Shown here: positions 59,576 to 64,000 of the stretch, piece after piece | Layout: the number at the start of each line of letters is the position of its first letter | Numbering within the stretch: the stretch's first letter is position 1 | Origin: Plantago ovata | Lineage: Eukaryota > Streptophyta > Magnoliopsida > Lamiales > Plantaginaceae | Reading direction: 5' to 3' | Assembly: GCA_028274465.1 (NCBI GenBank) | Contig: CM051456.1 | Span: forward strand, 3,163,545 to 3,227,544 | DNA length: 64,000 nucleotides | Position numbers and translations under genes: made by a program | The notes under the pieces: model-generated | What the model saw: the letters and a program-made list of their open reading frames with translations, nothing else | The model's database searches: none | What the model was told of the DNA's origin: nothing

Positions 59576-60207
59576 TCTTGTTCGAATTGCAGAAAATTGG
59601 AAAAGATAAAATGGCAAAGACGACGATTTGATGGGTCAATATCAAAATCTCTTTGACAATGAGAAGAAAATTTAAATACTGTCTGTGAATGAACAATCAA
59701 TATTGAAGTTTTCTTCTTCTTCTTCTGCTACAGAACATGAATCTTGGATTTCAATTGACGATGATGATCTTTGAACTGGAAACAGATTTTGAGAAAAATA
59801 AAAAATCTCATGTACAGAGATTTTACACGGTGACCAAAATTACACCGATTGAGAAAGGTTGATGGACTTGGCCCAAATGTACTTTGTTGGACTTTAGGCC
59901 CACTTTAGTTGGGCCAGAAAAGTTGACGTGAATTGTCATCCGGAATGGATAATTGATGATTTAATGAGGATCGTGAATTATTCGAAATTGGACAGATTAA
60001 GAGTAACCTCTATATAAAACGAGATGAATCACGATATTTGAATCACAATAACATGTCCATATATAACATGATTATTATTTCAAGTTGAAGATTGAAGTGA
60101 TATTACAGGAATATTTCACGTTACATCGCATAGTTAAGATCCCGAAATCTTTGTAAACATATGAAATTTAGAATAAATTCATGAGAGTTTTTCTACAAAT
60201 TTTCTGA
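59576..60207. other. short intergenic region holding the FTSH4 promoter
   Basis: The 632 bp separate the stop codon of the glycosyltransferase gene from the FTSH4 start; both genes are on the minus strand. The left part is FTSH4 leader and promoter, the right part the 3' flank of the glycosyltransferase gene. Confidence 0.6.
59870..59915 (-). promoter_or_regulatory. three site II (TGGGCC/GGCCCA) elements upstream of FTSH4
   Basis: GGCCCA at 59870 and 59897 and TGGGCC at 59910 lie about 300-340 bp before the FTSH4 ATG. Clusters of such elements, bound by TCP factors, are typical of plant nuclear genes for mitochondrial and ribosomal proteins. Confidence 0.6.
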
Positions 60208-62741
60208 TTAGGCGGTGACTTCTGACTTGGTCTTGTTGTCTTCGAGAAATTGAACACAATCATATGCATAACGCTCTTGCAGTTGTTTATCACCAAATAC
60301 AACACTTATGTCTTTAGCTTTCTCCCGGATTACTTTACCCTCGCCTTCAAGCATGACAAGTTTTATCGAGCTTGCGACCGACTCTCCTGTGTAAGATCCA
60401 TCTTCATCGTTTCTAGGGATTTCTATCCCCAATCCCTCACCAACAATAACCCTACAGTTCAAGCCTTGATCTACTAAAAATGGCAATCCAATCAGCGGGC
60501 GACCAATTGCAAGACCCTCTAATATAGAACCCCAACCACAATGTGTCAAGAATCCACCCACGGAGTCATGGCTCAATATCTTCAATTGAGGTACCCAATT
60601 TTTCCAAACTATACCGCGGCCTCTAACTTTATCTTCGAATCCACTTGGCAATTCATACTCATTGGATCTCAACGCCCAAAAGAAAGCAACTCTAGATAAA
60701 TCAAGCCCTAGTGCTAACTCATTCAACTGATCTTGATCCGGATTGACCTCACTTCCGAGTGCCACGTATACCACAGAACCCTTACTATGACCCTCTAGCC
60801 AACTTCTTATGAAACCCCATGATTCAGCATTCTTGTCACTACCCCCTTGCTCAAATGCTGGCATTAATCCCACCGGAACTATTGGAATTTTGTAAAGCTC
60901 TTCGAGTAAACTTAACCATTCAAATTTAAACTCACGACAGTGTTTTATTAGTAATGCTTCACTCCCTTCAAGAACTAAGCCTGTACGTAGAGAATCAGTG
61001 ATACCAGATTCATTGTTGTGGCATGCACTCATCATCCATTTTGCTTCAAAACGTCGAAAAGCCACATTAGTCTTGAAGTGTACCCATTTTGGGGGTACCA
61101 TAAAATCTTCGAGAATCGTACGGTCATCCGAGCCATTTATCATGGTGTCTACTGGCCCGAAATATGATAGAAACCATGCATTGATGATTAAAAAGAAGGC
61201 CCGGGAAATACCTATACATTCAAATTAAGAATTAACCACATAGATCAAGCAAGTCATCAAATTCAAGTCAAGTATCATGTGAAATATTTCCATCACATCT
61301 ATCTATAAAAGAATGAGCATGTAATTTAGCCTATTTTATATCTAGGAATATAAACCTAGCTATGAATTTTACCCATATTCCCATGAAAAATGACAAATTA
61401 CTCGATAAACATTCTATAAAATAAACTCTTCTCTATCTCTACTATATACTAATCAAATCTTTAATATTAGTTATTAGTCACATTAGTTAATTTCTCCCAT
61501 GCGATGTTGGTTCGGTGATTGTGATGTATGGCTCTTGGTTTTGGCCCTATTCTGAGGTTATTTTGGCTTTTTTGTTGAGCGGTCGGTTAAAGCTTTGTGA
61601 TTCCTTAGTGGTTGATTTTTGGATCGAGTATGGGTTGAGATGCTATGTTTAGGTTTGGGGTAGTTGGTTAAAGATTGTAATTGGAGGTAGTAATTGATTG
61701 TGGTTTGCTTAATTTCGAGTATGATGGTGTTCCGGAGGTCTGTCTCTATGTATTTCAGTTGTAGTTTGTTTCTGAGCATTTCTTATGCTCTTTGATTAAT
61801 AAAAAAATTGTCGTTTAAAAAAAAAAGAAAAAAAAATTATCCCACTACTCTATTTTTTTCAAAAATTAATTTATTTAATTTGATGGCAATATAACTTGTA
61901 ATATAAAATAATATTTGTAAACAATATATTTCAAAAAAATACGCATATTTGTAATAATAAATTTTAAAAGTGGTACAAATATCACATCACGCGAGTATCC
62001 ACGTGTCAAAAGTACTTGTATTATAAAAGCATTAATTCAACTTCATCGTCACACTCCACTATTTATTTATCAATTTCAATCATTTCTTATTTTTTTACGT
62101 TTGTTTCATTGACTTTATTTTTTCAATTTAATTGATAATTATTTATAAACCATAACGAAATTTAAATGATGAAAATATACTATACCTACTTCCATAATAC
62201 TATAATTTTATTTAGTAATCCATTTTTTATATGATTTAGGATTCATTAGAGGATCAAACAGAACTAAGTAAAGCTAATCAAATAAACTTACATCGAGACG
62301 GAGGGAGTATATGTTTTTACTTGTAAAATAAATACAAAACTTACCAAGCCGAGTAGCTATCGGAGGCAGCCAATACGGAGCGAAGTCGTATATGATCCAA
62401 TCGGGATCCGAGTGTTCCAAGAAACGAGTCAACTCGGGTTCGAGACGATCAAAGGCTCTCTTGAGATAATCAGTTTCCTCATTGCGGATGTCCGCAGTAG
62501 CCTCTGCATCCTTTGGGAGCTGTTCAACTCGTGGCAACGGGATCTTGACAAAAGAAATCGAAGAACTGAATTCCGGAGGTAGTTTGGGGAGCCGTTCGAT
62601 GTTTCTTGGGGTGGAGATGAAAGAAACTCTATGGCCTCTCTGAGCTATGAATTTGGATAGGTTTAGAGAAGGAATCATGTGGCCAAAAGCTAGCCATGGG
62701 AACATAGCTACATGCATCGATCTTCTCATATCTTTAAACAT
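60208..62741 (-). CDS. UDP-glycosyltransferase, UGT91-like
   Basis: Exons 62741-62345 and 61211-60208 join in phase to 466 residues (border RLG|ISRAFF). The N-terminal acceptor domain has MFPWLAFGHM with the catalytic His at 21 and an activating Asp at about 119 (WIIYDFAPYW). The plant PSPG box for UDP-sugar binding covers 338-381, starting WVPQLKILSH and ending FLVDQ; the terminal Q is commonly linked to UDP-glucose use, yet UGT91 members also use rhamnose or xylose. The box has CGWGS where most families have CGWNS, as in several UGT91 relatives. Such enzymes act in the cytosol, often adding a second sugar to flavonoid or terpenoid glycosides. The substrate cannot be told from sequence. The first of three possible start codons was chosen; M5 or M9 are alternatives. 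The intron (61212-62344) has collected two mobile elements. Confidence 0.92.
61490..61840 (+). mobile_element. probable LINE 3'UTR with poly(A) tail, in the UGT intron
   Basis: The stretch is G/T-rich unlike its surroundings, ends CTCTTTGATTAATAAA followed by A-rich runs to about 61838, and has no open frame. This is the look of a 5'-truncated LINE 3' end, inserted opposite to the gene. A clean target-site duplication is not visible. Confidence 0.4.
62050..62311. mobile_element. Stowaway-like MITE in the UGT intron
   Basis: The right end GACGGAGGGAGTATA is the reverse of the classic TACTCCCTCCGTC start, and the body shows loose inverted symmetry (TTTGTTTCATTGAC near 62100 against GGATCAAACAGAAC near 62250). 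The left end is eroded and its border uncertain. It sits 30 bp from the splice donor of exon 1. Confidence 0.55.
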
Positions 62742-63838
62742 GGGTCAGAAATTTGAGGAGTTGCAGCAAATTTTGGTGAACTTATAAAAATGTAGTATAC
62801 TACTACAATGTTATAGTAGTATATGACTTGGCAGTAGTTGGAGACTAGTAGCTAGTCACGAGTGCTGGTGAGCTAATAATTATTAAGTTAAAACTTAAAA
62901 GTATCTGCTAGCTAATCAATGGTCGTTAAAGGATAACCCGAAAACTTAATTCCGTAACTATGCATAGTACCATTTTTTTTATACCAAGTATTGTTTAGGT
63001 TTGTTTTTTTTGAATGTTGGTATAATGTGTGAGGTGTTTGGTTTAATGATAGTACCACAGTAAAATTAAGAAATAATAGATTAAGTTGTCAAAAAAGTAG
63101 ATGTAATTTTTTTTAAAAAGAACAATAAAAATACTTAACTATTTAAAAAAAACAGATAACTACTACTCGTACTACATAGTGAAGGGCCTGAAGGCATAAT
63201 ATCAAGAATCATAAAACGTGTGAAGAAATTGTAAACATATGTTGGCTGAGTACTTAACTAACAGGGCCTTAGCTCCGATGCAATTTGATACACCGACTCT
63301 GAGATACATTTCTCCCAATTACTCGATATATTTCTTCTTTATTAAATATTAATATGTTCTTGTATATTGGCATCACAAGCAAACATATATTTTTTTCCTT
63401 TATAATCGAAAGTTCTTATGAATGAATTCTAAAAAATAAAGTGCACTTAATTTGTTAGTCGAAATTTTTTATGAATGAATTCTCGAAAATAAAGTGCAAT
63501 TAACTTGTTGACATGACTAAGCATTTTACATCTATTTTAAGTTATCTTTGAAATTTTAAGAGTTTACAATAATCAATCATATTCCAATATATTTATTTAA
63601 AATTAAAATTAAAAAAAAAAAGCAAAAAAACTACTATAATCGTCATGTTGACTTGATACAGTCCACAAAATGTTTCTTCCAGATCATTTTTAAACTGTTG
63701 ACTTTTCCTTTCAATTTTGTAATATTTGAGGTCGGATGACACTGAGAATTGCATTAAATAAAAACCGACTGCACTATGAAAGAAAATAAATAAATAAAAC
63801 TAAATTAAAAAAATCTTAGGCAAAAACTTCTCTTACCA
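62742..63838. other. 5' flank of the UGT gene and intergenic DNA
   Basis: About 1.1 kb of AT-rich sequence without a recognised gene. A string near 63030 (GAGGTGTTTGGTTTAATGAT) resembles one near 25380 (GTGGTGTTTGATCTAGTGGT) and a tRNA-Pro-type box A. Confidence 0.4.
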
Positions 63839-63840
63839 GA

Positions 63841-64000
63841 TATACTCCCTACATTCCTTTTTAAAACTTCTCGTTTGCAATTGTCAAAATAATTTTTAAA
63901 AAGTAATTAAAAATAGAAAAAGGTTCGGACAAAGTTTGTGGGGATCATAAACTTGAAGTTTAACTCATTATGATTTATGCACATAAAAGCACCATTCATA
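63841..64000. mobile_element. start of a Stowaway-like MITE, cut by the window end
   Basis: TATACTCCCTACATTCC is a Stowaway-type left end after a TA. The right end, if present, lies beyond the window. Confidence 0.45.

Overview
The window is nuclear DNA of a flowering plant, almost certainly a eudicot. It is AT-rich, its genes have short exons with GT-AG introns, it contains plant-only families (class A heat shock factor, CC-type glutaredoxin, INDETERMINATE-domain zinc finger, UGT91-type glycosyltransferase), and it is full of plant MITEs, tRNA-derived SINEs and RNase H-type LINEs. I cannot place the species.

Seven protein-coding genes are supported; exon borders were derived by hand from reading frame and splice sites. 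From left to right they are: an HSFA2-like heat shock factor (704-2277, +) with a perfect heat shock element and a TATA box just upstream; an intronless CC-type (ROXY) glutaredoxin (19076-19486, +); a plasma-membrane-type ADP/ATP carrier, PM-ANT1/At5g56450-like (33105-27318, -), with one 4.8 kb intron built largely from diverged internal repeats; an IDD7-like C2H2 transcription factor (37810-40630, +) with a probable 5'UTR intron and a spliced upstream ORF; a SEC-C-motif gene (54037-46664, -) that looks like two head-to-tail copies fused in frame; the mitochondrial i-AAA protease FTSH4 (59575-55261, -, seven exons); and a UGT91-like glycosyltransferase (62741-60208, -).

The 2.8-18 kb part is a transposon graveyard. 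It holds two degenerate tandem copies of an unidentified gene-like unit, one of them carrying a Stowaway-like MITE; further MITEs; a LINE split by a 2.1 kb element with GCGACGGAT-type subterminal repeats; a MITE containing a SINE with target-site duplications; and a 1.8 kb MULE-like element with a 9-bp target-site duplication, an internal CTAGTTTCA minisatellite and a nested 532-bp hAT element.

The 45-60 kb part is a locally duplicated block. A broken copy of the FTSH4 last exon and its 3' flank lies beyond the SEC-C gene, and the SEC-C gene itself is internally duplicated. The most unusual object is this SEC-C fusion: eight exons join in frame to a predicted 358-residue protein with an N-terminal leader that could target mitochondria and only one zinc-binding SEC-C tail. 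The genes do not form a pathway. FTSH4 and possibly the SEC-C protein share a mitochondrial theme; the others are ordinary neighbours.
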